In this document: in pieces, positions 1 to 9,103 of the stretch
Position numbering within the stretch: the first letter of the stretch is position 1
How the letters are laid out: each line of letters opens with the position of its first letter
DNA from: a bacterium Unc6
Lineage (GTDB): Bacteria > Omnitrophota > Gorgyraeia > Velesiimonadales > Velesiimonadaceae
Length of the DNA stretch: 49,941 nt
Assembly (NCBI GenBank): GCA_013626165.1
Contig: NDHX01000011.1
Span: forward strand, 1-49,941
Reading direction: 5' to 3'
Notes under the pieces: model-generated
Databases searched by the model: none
Told to the model about the DNA's origin: nothing
What the model saw: the letters and a program-made list of their open reading frames with translations, nothing else
Made by a program: the position numbers and the translations under genes

Positions 1-161
1 AAAATTAAATTACAAAACACCAGCACAATATTTAAAAGAGAAAAAGGGAATTACACTACAACGTATCGTTATCTAACAATTATGGAGATAAAATTTTTGA
101 GATGGACAACTCAATCATCGGTTGTGTAGGTCTGACTGGGATCAGAGATGACTTTCTCGTG

Positions 162-686
162 CTAGGGTTTATCGTGAAAAAACCTGAACAATGCTGCCTG
201 AGATTTGCCGTCTATTATTTTATTTTCTTTAAGCAAACTTAGAATCTCTTTTTTTGTGAACTCCTTATACCACATGTGTTCATCTTCATCAAGCTTCTTC
301 TTAACTCTGCTATCACAATGAACAATGAAAAGATGTATTTTTTCATTACTGTAACCGGGACAGGGATATATAAACCCAAACCTTAAAATCTTTTTTACAC
401 AAAAACCGGTTTCTTCTGCAACCTCTCTTTTCAAACAGGATATAATGGATTCACCTTTTTCAAGTGTTCCAGCAGGTATTTCCCATAAATATCTGCCTAC
501 TGCAAACCTCCACTGTCTTATCAGAACAATTTTACCGTTGGACAAAACAGGCACAGCAGCAATTGCACCGGGGTGTTTCACATACTCTGTCTTTTTTCCA
601 CTTTTAAATTCAGCCCGCCAGAAGTCAAAAACCCTTCCCCTTAAAATACACCTTCTCTTTGTTGCATCGTTTATTTTCAACTTCAT
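162..686 (-). CDS. Nudix hydrolase, ADP-ribose pyrophosphatase type
   Basis: A 174-residue Nudix protein, probably hydrolysing ADP-ribose or a similar nucleoside diphosphate sugar in the cytoplasm. The full Nudix box is visible at residues 73-95: G73, E79, R87-E88, E91-E92 and G94, the spacing of the Mg-binding motif. A proline-glycine pair about 16 residues after the box, as in ADP-ribose pyrophosphatases, supports the subgroup. The frame is open to 782, but the ATG at 686 is preceded by a purine-rich GGGGTGAG and starts with a typical family N-terminus, so I use it. The gene is divergent from leuS across a short region holding an inverted repeat. The family is sure; the exact substrate is inferred. 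Confidence 0.9.
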   Translation of the reverse strand: MKLKINDATKRRCILRGRVFDFWRAEFKSGKKTEYVKHPGAIAAVPVLSNGKIVLIRQWRFAVGRYLWEIPAGTLEKGESIISCLKREVAEETGFCVKKILRFGFIYPCPGYSNEKIHLFIVHCDSRVKKKLDEDEHMWYKEFTKKEILSLLKENKIIDGKSQAALFRFFHDKP

Positions 687-739
687 TTTTTTCTCACCCC
701 TTTTGTTTTTTATTATCATCTTTTGCTTATAAAAAGTCA

Positions 740-779
740 ACCCTGTTAGATTAGAAGATATGAAGTTATCTAACAGGGT
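740..779. repeat. 12-bp perfect inverted repeat between Nudix gene and leuS
   Basis: Arms ACCCTGTTAGAT (740-751) and ATCTAACAGGGT (768-779) are exact reverse complements around a 16-base loop. Almost the same stem sequence recurs at 9104-9133 after tRNA-Arg. It lies between two divergent genes, so it cannot terminate both; it may be a dispersed palindromic repeat or a regulatory hairpin. Confidence 0.6.
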
Positions 780-879
780 CAACCGCTACACTACCCTGTT
801 CATTTATGATATACTATGCTTCAAAGTTTGAGACCGCATCCCCCGGCCCCACAATGACAAGTAAAAACAGGAGAAGGAT

Positions 880-3357
880 ATGTCAGAACAATACAGATTT
901 GATATTATAGAAAAAAAGTGGCAGGAAAGATGGGAAAAAGATGGGATTTATGGGGCAGATATAGACTCTTATAAAAAGAGGCACTATGCTCTTACAATGC
1001 TTCCATATCCAAGCGGAGACCTGCACATAGGACACTGGTATGCAATGATCCCTTCAGATGTCCGGGCAAGATACATGAGGATGAAAGGATATAATGTTCT
1101 TTTCCCGATAGGTTTTGATGCATTTGGACTTCCTGCTGAAAATGCAGCCATACAAAGAAAGGTTCATCCCTATAAATGGACAATCTCAAACATAGAAAGG
1201 ATGAGAAACCGGTTAAAAAGTATGGGCGCTATGTTTGACTGGAGAAGAGAAATTGTAACCTGCATTCCTGAATATTATAGATGGACGCAATGGTTTTTTA
1301 GAAAATTCTATGATGCTGGACTTATATACAGGAAGTTTGCGCCTGTTGATTTTTGTCCGAAATGTAATACCACGCTTGCAAGAGAACAGGTGTGGGGAGA
1401 AGACAAACATTGTGAAAGATGCAATACCCCTGTTATAAAAAAAGAATTAGAGCAATGGTTTTTTAAGACAACAAGATATGCAGAAGAACTTCTTTGTGTG
1501 TCTGGTCTTGACTGGCCTCAAAGGGTCATAACAATGCAACATAACTGGATTGGGAAAAGCACAGGCGCAGAGGTAGATTTTAAGACTGAAAAAGGTTGTG
1601 CTATAAAAGTATTTACAACAAGACCAGATACCCTGTGGGGGGCAACATTTCTTGTCCTTGCACCTGAACATCCGCTTGTAGAACAGGTTACCTGTGCAGA
1701 GAAAAAACAATCTGTTAAATTATATATAAAAGAGGCGGTAAGAAAAACAGAGGTGGAACGACTCGGAGTTGAAAAAGAAAAAACAGGTATCTGGACAGGC
1801 GAGTATGCAATAAATCCGGTCAACAATGAAAAGATTCCCATATGGATTGCAGACTATATTGTTATGACATATGGAACAGGCGCAGTTATGGCTGTCCCGG
1901 CACATGACCAGAGGGATTTTGAGTTTGCAAAAAAATATAATCTTCCTGTAAGGGTTGTTATTCAACCTCCATCAGGAGATGGAAAAGAATTAAAATTAGC
2001 ATACACAGTTACAGATGTCGGAAAGATGATAAACAGTAGCAGATTCAATGGCATAGAGGTATCAAAAGCAAAGGATATGATTATAGATTTTCTTGAAGAA
2101 GAAGGCATAGGAAAGGCTTCCGTAAATTACAGGCTCAGGGATTGGCTTTTAAGCAGGCAAAGATACTGGGGAGCGCCGATACCTATTATATACTGTAAAA
2201 AATGCGGAGCCGTTCCTGTTAATTATGAAGATTTGCCTGTTTTGCTTCCCATTGATGCGCAAGTGTCTGCATCAGGTGAAAATGCCCTTAAATATCACCG
2301 GGGTTTTCTTAATACAAAATGCCCAAAATGTTCAGGCTCTGCTGTAAGAGAAACAGATACAATGGATACATTTGTATGCTCTTCCTGGTATCAATATGCA
2401 TATATAAGCCCTTACTGGAAAAAAGATGTACCATTAAAACATAACTCAATACCATTTGACCCGGAAGAGGCACAATACTGGCTCCCGGTGGATGTATATA
2501 CAGGTGGAATAGAGCATGCGACAATGCATCTTATATATACAAGAGTTTTTACAAAGGCAATGAGGGACTGCGGGATTGTGCACTTTGGCGAACCAATGAT
2601 TATGTTAAGAAATCAAGGAATAATTCTTGGAGAAGATTCCGAAAAGATGTCAAAATCAAGAGGAAATGTTATTGCTCCTGATAACCTTGTTGAAAGATAT
2701 GGTACTGATACTGTCAGAGCATATCTGATGTTCGGATGGAGATGGGAGCAGGGCGGCCCCTGGGATAGTAAAGGGATTGACGGTGTTTCAAGGTTTCTAT
2801 CAAGGGTATGGAACCTGTTTACAGAAGAAAGCCATAAAAAACAGGAAGATGTCAAAGAAGAACAAGCAACAGAACTTAAAAGAAACCTTCATCTTACAAT
2901 AAAATCTGTTACAGAGGACATAGAAAGATTTAACTTTAACACAATTATAGCCTCATTGATGGAATTTTTAAATTATCTTTATAAAATAAGAGAAACCTCA
3001 CTTTATAAAACAAAACAGTGGGACGAGGCTCTGGATGTATTTTTACTTCTTCTCTCTCCCTGTTGTCCACATATCACAGAGGAACTCTGGGAAAAAACAA
3101 AAAAGGCAGGTAGCATCCACAAACAAAAATGGCCACAGTATAATCTGTCCGCACTTGAACTAAAAGAAATACAGGTTGCTGTTCAGATAAACGGGAAAGT
3201 AAGGGCACACATCCTTATTCCGTCTGATGCAGGTGAAAGTGTTATAAAAGAAAAAGTTTTATCGGATGAAAAAATTAAACAATGGCTTAAAAACTCACAG
3301 ATTAAGAAGTTTATTATTGTAAAAGGAAAAATTATAAATATAGTAAGTGGTGAGTAG
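880..3357 (+). CDS. leuS: Leucyl-tRNA synthetase
   Basis: Full-length class I synthetase of 825 residues, charging tRNA-Leu in the cytoplasm. The HIGH signature is at residues 49-52 and KMSKS at 589-593. Two pairs of CxxC zinc knuckles lie around residues 160-180 and again in the insertion before KMSKS, and the editing domain carries the conserved TRPDTLWGAT stretch. The ATG at 880 follows AGGAGAAGG at a good distance. Native codon style (AGA/AGG arginine). The downstream small ORF and rubredoxin may share its transcript, since no terminator is seen. Confidence 0.98.
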   Translation: MSEQYRFDIIEKKWQERWEKDGIYGADIDSYKKRHYALTMLPYPSGDLHIGHWYAMIPSDVRARYMRMKGYNVLFPIGFDAFGLPAENAAIQRKVHPYKWTISNIERMRNRLKSMGAMFDWRREIVTCIPEYYRWTQWFFRKFYDAGLIYRKFAPVDFCPKCNTTLAREQVWGEDKHCERCNTPVIKKELEQWFFKTTRYAEELLCVSGLDWPQRVITMQHNWIGKSTGAEVDFKTEKGCAIKVFTTRPDTLWGATFLVLAPEHPLVEQVTCAEKKQSVKLYIKEAVRKTEVERLGVEKEKTGIWTGEYAINPVNNEKIPIWIADYIVMTYGTGAVMAVPAHDQRDFEFAKKYNLPVRVVIQPPSGDGKELKLAYTVTDVGKMINSSRFNGIEVSKAKDMIIDFLEEEGIGKASVNYRLRDWLLSRQRYWGAPIPIIYCKKCGAVPVNYEDLPVLLPIDAQVSASGENALKYHRGFLNTKCPKCSGSAVRETDTMDTFVCSSWYQYAYISPYWKKDVPLKHNSIPFDPEEAQYWLPVDVYTGGIEHATMHLIYTRVFTKAMRDCGIVHFGEPMIMLRNQGIILGEDSEKMSKSRGNVIAPDNLVERYGTDTVRAYLMFGWRWEQGGPWDSKGIDGVSRFLSRVWNLFTEESHKKQEDVKEEQATELKRNLHLTIKSVTEDIERFNFNTIIASLMEFLNYLYKIRETSLYKTKQWDEALDVFLLLLSPCCPHITEELWEKTKKAGSIHKQKWPQYNLSALELKEIQVAVQINGKVRAHILIPSDAGESVIKEKVLSDEKIKQWLKNSQIKKFIIVKGKIINIVSGE

Positions 3358-3361
3358 TAAA

Positions 3362-3397
3362 ACTGGTGCCCTGGTGCCCTGGTGTTCTGGTGCTCAA
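3362..3397. repeat. Short direct repeats of a CTGGTGCC word
   Basis: Four near copies of an 8-9 base unit (ctggtgcc, ctggtgcc, ctggtgtt, ctggtgct) follow leuS. Similar strings, in either orientation, recur at about 39640-39690 and 42395-42425. Function unknown. Confidence 0.5.
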
Positions 3398-3460
3398 AAT
3401 GACTCAACCTGCCTCTAATCAAGGCATAAAATGTAGGAAGAGAGATGGGGATTTATAACT

Positions 3461-3658
3461 ATGGTATATCTTACACGACAAGAAAAGGTTGTAATAGTAT
3501 TTCTTTTAACGGCAATGCTCATAGGTATTGGATTGAAAATTTATAGAAAAAGCATTGTTGAGGAAAAATACAAAGATGATGCAATAAAAACGGAGGAGGG
3601 AAAGATATGGAAAAATATATCTGTGATGTATGTGGATATGTCTATGACCCGTCCATAG
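3461..3658 (+). CDS. Small membrane-anchored protein, possible comEA remnant
   Basis: A 65-residue ORF with a short charged N-terminus and one hydrophobic segment at about residues 9-27, then a charged tail. A GGGGA-type ribosome site precedes the ATG. The anchor resembles the N-terminal segment of ComEA-like helix-hairpin-helix DNA receptors, but the helix-hairpin-helix region is absent. The last 17 codons run out of frame over the start of rubredoxin, so the C-terminus is probably meaningless and the gene may be a truncated remnant. Expression as a real small protein cannot be excluded. Confidence 0.35.
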   Translation: MVYLTRQEKVVIVFLLTAMLIGIGLKIYRKSIVEEKYKDDAIKTEEGKIWKNISVMYVDMSMTRP

Positions 3659-3765
3659 GAGACCCTGAAAACGGTGTTCGGCCCGGAACTGCTTTTGAGA
3701 ATATTTCTGATGATTGGGTATGTCCTGTATGTGACGCTTCTAAAAATGAGTTTTCACCTGCATAA
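3607..3765 (+). CDS. Rubredoxin
   Basis: A 52-residue rubredoxin, a one-iron electron carrier of anaerobes, often serving oxygen or superoxide detoxification. Both iron-binding knuckles are present: C6-x-x-C9-G and C39-P-x-C42, with the conserved W37 and the usual GDP-NGV-PGT stretch between them. Length is typical of the family. A strong GGAGGAGGG site ends 6 bases before the ATG. It overlaps the preceding small ORF in another frame. No partner reductase is adjacent. Confidence 0.95.
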   Translation: MEKYICDVCGYVYDPSIGDPENGVRPGTAFENISDDWVCPVCDASKNEFSPA

Positions 3766-3780
3766 ACTTTGGACAAAAAT

Positions 3781-3834
3781 ATGTCTGAAATAAGAAAAGA
3801 TTTAAAGGAGAAGTCAAAAAGGCCACAAACATAA
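3781..3834 (+). pseudogene. Possible galT 5' remnant (17 codons)
   Basis: A 17-codon ORF right after rubredoxin begins MSEIRKDL and ends KSKRPQT. Galactose-1-phosphate uridylyltransferases start with an MxEIRKD segment and have an ERxKRP segment about ten residues later. The piece looks like both segments joined after a small deletion, then cut by a stop. Very short, so this is suggestive only. Confidence 0.25.
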
Positions 3835-3922
3835 AGTCATCCCTTTCGTCGTTCCACCTCACCTTCCTCTTCTTCCCACTTAGGGAAGAGGATAAAGGCC
3901 AATAAATTGCTCACGGTTTTCT

Positions 3923-4243
3923 TCAAAAACCATTCCGGGCTGTGCAAACAACAACATCATATACATAACCACGCACCACTCTTCTAACCTTTATTATTAT
4001 TCCGTGAAATTGGATTTGATAATTTTCTTTAAGTTCTTTGCCGCTTAAATTAGATTTCACTAAATCATTTATAGTTCCAGAAGTTTCAGGTATTCCTTGA
4101 AATATTTTTTTCAAACTGCGCACAGAAACCCCTCCTCCAACTCTCCAGCGGTTCTCTGCCAGCCTAACAACCATTTCTGGCGGTCTATCAAATTCGTCCT
4201 CAATGTCCCCAGATGTGGCTCGGATGCTTATCTCTGGGGTCAC
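3923..4243 (-). CDS. Hypothetical protein or gene fragment, 106 residues
   Basis: An open frame of 106 codons from a GTG directly after an in-frame stop (TGA ATT GTG). The translation looks protein-like, with a basic, valine-rich C-terminus, but I recognise no family, and no ribosome site is convincing. Its reading-frame neighbours upstream contain stops, so it may be the surviving 3' part of a larger gene. It lies in a gene-poor stretch at the 3' side of tRNA-Pro. Confidence 0.25.
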   Translation of the reverse strand: MTPEISIRATSGDIEDEFDRPPEMVVRLAENRWRVGGGVSVRSLKKIFQGIPETSGTINDLVKSNLSGKELKENYQIQFHGIIIKVRRVVRGYVYDVVVCTARNGF

Positions 4244-4562
4244 AATTCAAATTGGCGTAACTTACAGCGCTATCGCCACAAAAACCACCCTTGCAAAAGA
4301 CAATTCATTCCTGGCTGACCAGAACGAATTAAGAAATACCCAACAATGACTTATCCTAAATGCGGTGGCAGAATGAGTATCCTTAAATTCTTAAGCGATG
4401 GCTGTAGACTAAGATGCAATAATCATATCTATAAGAATAAAAGACATTGCCATCATAAGGTCAATGTGCCTTTGCTTATATTTTACTTTGTTTTCACTTT
4501 TCACCTTAACCTTTTTCAAATTGTTTAACACATATTCAAAACACGACTTTTAATATTTAAAA
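4244..4562. other. Decayed stretch with a cysteine-rich fragment
   Basis: No intact gene. A plus-strand frame at 4346-4528 begins with a YPKCGGRM segment followed by further cysteines and histidines, resembling a zinc ribbon such as those in transposases, then runs into hydrophobic nonsense. I read it as a fragment at most. The stretch ends at the 3' end of tRNA-Pro. Confidence 0.35.
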
Positions 4563-4640
4563 TGGTCGGGGCGGGCAGACTTGAACTGCCGACCTTTTGA
4601 ACCCCATTCAAACGCGCTGGCCAAACTGCGCTACGCCCCG
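4563..4640 (-). tRNA. tRNA-Pro (anticodon GGG)
   Basis: Complete cloverleaf on the minus strand. The 7-bp acceptor stem CGGGGCG/CGCCCCG, T-arm with TTCAAGT loop, and anticodon arm TTTGA-ATGGGGT-TCAAA place GGG at positions 34-36. Discriminator A at 4566 and an encoded CCA at 4563-4565. Confidence 0.95.
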
Positions 4641-4681
4641 ATTTTATTTATAACCATTTGTTGTGCATCTTTTTACTTTTT

Positions 4682-5668
4682 CTATTCTGGTTTTGCGGCC
4701 CTTGTCATAAGATCTTCTACCGCACACCGTGGGTCTTTTTTGTTAAATATTATATCATTAACTTCTTTTGTTATAGGCATTTCTATGCTGTATCTTAAAG
4801 CAAGTCCAAGAGCAGCCTTCGTTGTTCGGACTCCTTCAATTACAAAGATACTTTTAGAAAATATCTCTAAGGGATTTTCACCACTGCATATGCTTTCCCC
4901 AAATGTTCTGTTTCTGCTGTTTGCGCTTAAACAGGTTGTAATCAAATCTCCCATTCCGCTTAAACCAAAAAAAGTTTCCCTTCTTCCCCCCAATGCAATC
5001 CCGAGCCTTGTTATCTCAACCATACCTCTGACCATAAGTGCAGCCTTTGTGTTTGCTCCAAACCCAAGCCCGTCTGATACGCCAGCAGCAATTGCAATTA
5101 TATTTTTTAATGCCCCGCCCATTTCAACGCCAATAACATCATCTGTTGTGTATGCCCTGAAATTTTTGCCTATGAATATTTCTTGCAGTCTGCGTGCAAT
5201 ATTGTTGTCAATACAAGCAATAACTGTGCTTGCAGGCAATCCTTTTGCTATTTCTATAGCAATGTTAGGTCCTGATATTACTGCAATATTTTTTAATAAA
5301 AGAACCTCCCTTAACACCTCGCTCATTGTTTTAAGAGTATTTTCTTCTATGCCTTTTGCGGCGCTTAAAACAATCTTGTTTTCCAATCCCTTGTTGCTGA
5401 ACAGCCCTGCCACAGAGCGGATATAATTTGATGGGACTGCAAAAACAATAATCTGTATATCTTTAACAGTATCTTCCACACTGTGTGTAATTTCAAGGTT
5501 TGATGGGAGCCTTATACCCGGCAGATATTTAGGATTTTCCATGTTTTCACTTATGTATCTTGCATAATTCTCAAACGCACTCCAGATATTTACATCATAC
5601 CCTTTATTGCACAAAATTATTGCAAGGGTTGTCCCCCATCCGCCATCACCGATAACTGCTATTTTCAC
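4682..5668 (-). CDS. gpsA: Glycerol-3-phosphate dehydrogenase [NAD(P)+]
   Basis: A 328-residue enzyme reducing dihydroxyacetone phosphate to sn-glycerol 3-phosphate for phospholipid synthesis. The N-terminal Rossmann motif GDGGWGTT (residues 7-14) matches the GpsA GxGxWGT signature, and the GVEMGGALKNI segment with its catalytic lysine is present near residue 190. Length is standard. Its ATG overlaps the plsY stop by four bases (ATGA), so the two are translationally coupled. It closes the pcm-plsY-gpsA operon and supplies the substrate of PlsY. Confidence 0.97.
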   Translation of the reverse strand: MKIAVIGDGGWGTTLAIILCNKGYDVNIWSAFENYARYISENMENPKYLPGIRLPSNLEITHSVEDTVKDIQIIVFAVPSNYIRSVAGLFSNKGLENKIVLSAAKGIEENTLKTMSEVLREVLLLKNIAVISGPNIAIEIAKGLPASTVIACIDNNIARRLQEIFIGKNFRAYTTDDVIGVEMGGALKNIIAIAAGVSDGLGFGANTKAALMVRGMVEITRLGIALGGRRETFFGLSGMGDLITTCLSANSRNRTFGESICSGENPLEIFSKSIFVIEGVRTTKAALGLALRYSIEMPITKEVNDIIFNKKDPRCAVEDLMTRAAKPE

Positions 5669-6273
5669 AAAAGCCTCTTTTCTTCACCTTTTATTACGCG
5701 TCTTATATTGGGTACATGCTTTAATACAATCATAAATCCTAAAATAATTGCAAATATAAGTATATAGGGCCTTTTTTCAGAGTCCGAAAAAAAAGGAAGC
5801 GCCAGCGGTAAAAAAAAGGCTGTAAGAATTGAAGAAACCGAAACTATTCTAAATATTAGAAATGTTATAATCCATATTAAAAATAACACGCCTACTGCCT
5901 GAAACAATGAGGGTTCAATAATGCTTATACCTAATACTGCGCCTAATGATGTGGCAACCCCCTTGCCTCCTTTGAACAAAAGCCAGGGTGTCCAGTTGTG
6001 TCCCACCACAGCAGCAATAGCACAGACAAGTACAAATTCAAATTGCGATATAAAAATATTTGCAATCAAGCAAGGTCCAATACCTTTCAGTATATCTATA
6101 ACAAGAACAAAAACACCCATCTTTTTATTCAAGACACGAAATACATTTGTTGCTCCAATATTTCCACTTCCAATTTTCCTTATATCAAGCCCCGCAATAG
6201 TTTTTCCTATTATATAACCTGTGGGAATACTTCCAAGCAGAAAACTTAAAATAATTATAAGTGTGCTTATCAT
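5665..6273 (-). CDS. plsY: Acyl-phosphate:glycerol-3-phosphate acyltransferase
   Basis: A 202-residue inner-membrane protein that transfers acyl groups from acyl phosphate to glycerol 3-phosphate, the first step of phospholipid synthesis. It has several hydrophobic helices and the PlsY signature loops: GSIPTGY near the N-terminus, SGNIGATN, GHNWTPWL and KGGKGVAT. The frame is open 18 codons further upstream, but the ATG at 6273 overlaps the pcm stop as ATGA and begins directly with the first membrane helix, so I choose it. GpsA, which makes its substrate, follows with another ATGA overlap. Confidence 0.96.
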   Translation of the reverse strand: MISTLIIILSFLLGSIPTGYIIGKTIAGLDIRKIGSGNIGATNVFRVLNKKMGVFVLVIDILKGIGPCLIANIFISQFEFVLVCAIAAVVGHNWTPWLLFKGGKGVATSLGAVLGISIIEPSLFQAVGVLFLIWIITFLIFRIVSVSSILTAFFLPLALPFFSDSEKRPYILIFAIILGFMIVLKHVPNIRRVIKGEEKRLL

Positions 6274-6932
6274 AACCCTATGTTTTCCCTCCAGCCTTGT
6301 TTGCCTATTAGCGGAACAAACACACACCCTCCAAAATCTTCTGTATACTTTTTACCATCTTTTAATGATATACGCAACAGGGACTGAAAGTCTCTTTCTC
6401 CGACAGGGATAACCAGCCTTCCGCCGTCTTTTAATTGTTGGACAACAGACGCAGGAACCTGTGGAGATGCAGCTGTAACTATTATACCATCATATGGCGA
6501 AAATTCAGGCAGCCCCAGTGTTCCGTCTGAAACAAAAACCTGGACATTTTCAATCCCAAGTTCTGCCAGCGTGTTTTCTGCTTTTCTGGCAAGTTCAGGA
6601 ATTCTTTCAACGGTGTAAACTTTTTGACACAGAAGTGAAAGGATTGCAGCCTGATACCCAGAACCTGTTCCAATCTCAAGAATAACATCATTAGGTAGAG
6701 GAGAAAGAAGGCGGGTCATAAGAGCAATAATATAGGGCTGGGATATTGTCTGTCCATATCCGATACTCAGAGGATGGTCTTCATACGCTTCATTAAAAAA
6801 GGCGGGCAAAACAAACTTCTCGCGAGGAATAACAGACATAGCATTCAAAACTCTTTCATCTGTTATCCCCTTTTGTCTTATAAGAGATACCATCTGCTGT
6901 CTTTTTTTCTCAAGTTCACTTCCCATATGCAT
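6270..6932 (-). CDS. pcm: Protein-L-isoaspartate O-methyltransferase
   Basis: A 220-residue SAM-dependent enzyme that methylates L-isoaspartyl residues in damaged proteins so they can be repaired. Seen: the VPREKFV-type N-terminal segment, the family hallmark IGYGQTISQPYI (about residues 57-68), and the SAM-binding VILEIGTGSGYQAA. Length is typical. The start may be the ATG at 6932 or the in-frame ATG two codons later; no strong ribosome site separates them. It is the first gene of an overlapping operon with plsY and gpsA, a link to lipid genes that is not functional in any obvious way. Confidence 0.96.
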   Translation of the reverse strand: MHMGSELEKKRQQMVSLIRQKGITDERVLNAMSVIPREKFVLPAFFNEAYEDHPLSIGYGQTISQPYIIALMTRLLSPLPNDVILEIGTGSGYQAAILSLLCQKVYTVERIPELARKAENTLAELGIENVQVFVSDGTLGLPEFSPYDGIIVTAASPQVPASVVQQLKDGGRLVIPVGERDFQSLLRISLKDGKKYTEDFGGCVFVPLIGKQGWRENIGL

Positions 6933-6965
6933 ATTTTAAGAACTTGCACAATCCCATTAAATTAA

Positions 6966-7050
6966 GCATCAAATGTCAAAATCCAAATAAATTCCAAAAT
7001 CCAAATTGCTTGTCATTTGTCATTTATTTGTCATTTGCCATTTATTATTG
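6966..7050. repeat. Degenerate repeat of a CAAATGTCAAATGAC word
   Basis: Overlapping imperfect copies of caaatgtcaaa, ccaaattcc and the reverse-complement form gtcatttgtcattt fill this intergenic space. The same word family recurs at 21157-21270 and 22381-22420. No coding potential. Function unknown. Confidence 0.6.
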
Positions 7051-7209
7051 AAAATCCTATACCTTAAAAGTATCCTGCTTCTTGAAATCTGATACAGTAG
7101 TGTCCGTCATAATGCTTCTTTTAGTATCATAACACATATTGTTTATCAGCAAATTTTTTTATTATACATTTATTTGAAATTTGGGCTTATTGGTTATATC
7201 ATATTTACG

Positions 7210-8241
7210 GTGAAGGATTATTATCAGATACTCGGCTTAAAAAAGGGAGCATCAGAGGACCAGATAAAGAAAACTTACAGAAGCCTTGCGAAGAAGTACC
7301 ACCCCGACCTTAATCCAGGAGATAGGGCGGCCGAAGAAAAGTTTAAAGAGATTTCCTCTGCTTATGATACTCTTACTGACCCTCAAAAAAAGCAGCAGTA
7401 TGATGCAATGAGCGATATAGCATCAAAAGGATACGGCCCGGGGGGGTTTGAAGGATTCAAGACATATAGAGGAGAAACAGGCGCCGGTTTTGAGCATGAG
7501 TTTTCGGAGTTTTCGTTCGGTAATTTCGCCGATATATTTAGTTCAATATTTGATGTCGGTGAAAGAAAAAGGTCTACCGGTTATGGAAGAAGACAGGGTG
7601 AAGATGTAGAATATTCAATGGATATTCCATTTAATATTGCTGCACTTGGCGGTGTGATGAGTTTTTCAATACCAAAACAAGGAGCTTGTAACAGGTGTGG
7701 TGGAACAGGGGCTGAACCAGGAAGTTCTGTTTCGGTCTGTCCTCAATGTCAAGGAAGGGGCATAATAATCATCCAGCAGGGAGGGTTTGCAATATCAAGA
7801 CCCTGCCCTCGTTGTTATGGAAGAGGAGAGGTGATTTCTAAACCTTGTTCAAAATGTAAAGGAAGCGGGGTATACTCCGGGACCAGAAGATTTACAGTTA
7901 AGATTCCTTCCGGTATTGATACAGGAACAAAACTTAATCTTAAAAGAGAGGGAGAACCCGGAAGCGGAGGAGGACTTCCGGGCAACCTGATAATAAGGTT
8001 AAATGTATCGCCAGACTCCACTTTTAAAAGAAAAGGGCTTGATATATATACAGATGTAATAATAAATAAAGATACAGCATCTTGTGGCAAAGTTGTTTTG
8101 GTTCCTACGATAAGGGGAATGGCCAATGTAAATATTCCAAGCGGGATTAAGAACAGAACACTTTTAAGACTAAAAGGATTGGGTATAAAAAGCAAATTTC
8201 AAACAGGATACCACTATGTCCGTGTCCAAATAAAAGATTAG
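7210..8241 (+). CDS. dnaJ: Chaperone DnaJ (type I Hsp40)
   Basis: A 343-residue cochaperone that delivers substrates to DnaK and stimulates its ATPase. The J domain holds the HPD tripeptide at residues 31-33; a Gly/Phe-rich linker follows. The zinc domain at about residues 160-220 has all four CxxCxGxG repeats, and two substrate-binding beta domains complete it. The frame is open from a TTG at 7174, but the GTG at 7210 gives the canonical KDYYQILG start, so I prefer it; neither has a strong ribosome site. No dnaK or grpE is adjacent. rsmE follows closely, likely in the same transcript. Confidence 0.95.
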   Translation: MKDYYQILGLKKGASEDQIKKTYRSLAKKYHPDLNPGDRAAEEKFKEISSAYDTLTDPQKKQQYDAMSDIASKGYGPGGFEGFKTYRGETGAGFEHEFSEFSFGNFADIFSSIFDVGERKRSTGYGRRQGEDVEYSMDIPFNIAALGGVMSFSIPKQGACNRCGGTGAEPGSSVSVCPQCQGRGIIIIQQGGFAISRPCPRCYGRGEVISKPCSKCKGSGVYSGTRRFTVKIPSGIDTGTKLNLKREGEPGSGGGLPGNLIIRLNVSPDSTFKRKGLDIYTDVIINKDTASCGKVVLVPTIRGMANVNIPSGIKNRTLLRLKGLGIKSKFQTGYHYVRVQIKD

Positions 8242-8270
8242 GATTGATACAGAGTATTTTTTCAATTTGT

Positions 8271-9005
8271 ATGAGAAGATTTTTATTTAATAAGGAAAAC
8301 ATCCAGAACGGAAAAGTTGTTTTAGAAGGACAGCAGGCACACCATCTGATAAATGTTTTAAGGATGGAGTCAGGCGAATATGTTGTTCTTATAGACAAAA
8401 AATATGGAAGTTTTAAGGCAAAGATTTTATCAATACAAAATAAAAAAGTTTTTCTTGAAATTAAAGAGAGACTTGAGAAAGAAAGAGAATTGGTAAGAAT
8501 CGCCCTTTTTCAAAGTCTTCTTCCAAAAGGCAGGATGGATAAGATTATAGGACATTTAACAGAGATAGGGATAAGTTTGTTTGTGCCGATAAGAACAGAA
8601 AGATGTGTCCCAAGACTTAATCAAGAGCAATCTTTGGTAAAAAGACAAAGATGGGAAAAAATTGCATCAGAGTCTGCAAAACAGTGTGGCTGCCAAAACA
8701 TACCTGAAATATTTCCCGTTATAGACTTTAAAGATGCGCTTATTATGGCAAAAGATACCGAACTTATCCTGATGCCCACACTTACAGGCATCAGGGTTTA
8801 TATAGCAGATGCCTTAAAACAAGGCAGTGTCCTCCATTCTGTTTCAATATTCATAGGTCCAGAAGGCGATTGGACAGAGGGTGAAATAAAGATGGGGCTT
8901 GATATGGGCGCTGTTCTTATTGATTTAGGCGAAAATGTATTAAGGCCTGAAACAGCAGCCGTATACATAACAAGTATATTAAAGTTTTTTTATTCCCGCT
9001 CTTAA
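8271..9005 (+). CDS. rsmE: 16S rRNA (uracil1498-N3)-methyltransferase
   Basis: A 244-residue SPOUT-class enzyme methylating U1498 in the ribosomal decoding region. The N-terminus MRRFLF, the GQQAHHLINVLRM segment, and the C-terminal knot motifs GPEGDWTEGEI and LGENVLRPETA are all family signatures. I chose the ATG at 8271 because it gives the family N-terminus; the frame opens at 8244 with a TTG. It follows dnaJ by about 30 bases, the common dnaJ-(prmA)-rsmE arrangement with prmA missing. Confidence 0.95.
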   Translation: MRRFLFNKENIQNGKVVLEGQQAHHLINVLRMESGEYVVLIDKKYGSFKAKILSIQNKKVFLEIKERLEKERELVRIALFQSLLPKGRMDKIIGHLTEIGISLFVPIRTERCVPRLNQEQSLVKRQRWEKIASESAKQCGCQNIPEIFPVIDFKDALIMAKDTELILMPTLTGIRVYIADALKQGSVLHSVSIFIGPEGDWTEGEIKMGLDMGAVLIDLGENVLRPETAAVYITSILKFFYSRS

Positions 9006-9013
9006 GTTTTTTT

Positions 9014-9090
9014 GCGCCTGTAGCTCAACCGGAAAGAGCACCGGCCTCCGGAGCCGGTTGTTGGCGGTTCAAATCCGCCCAGGCGCTCCA
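9014..9090 (+). tRNA. tRNA-Arg (anticodon CCG)
   Basis: Complete cloverleaf. The acceptor stem GCGCCTG/CAGGCGC pairs fully, the anticodon arm is CCGGC-CTCCGGA-GCCGG with CCG at 34-36, and the T-loop is TTCAAAT. CCA is encoded at 9088-9090. A foreign-looking gene cluster begins just downstream. Confidence 0.96.
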
Positions 9091-9103
9091 TAAAATTCTT
9101 TTT

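Noticed and set aside
4581-5426. Long plus-strand ORF of 281 codons
   Set aside because: It is antisense to gpsA and part of tRNA-Pro, has low-complexity hydrophobic sequence, and gpsA is certain.
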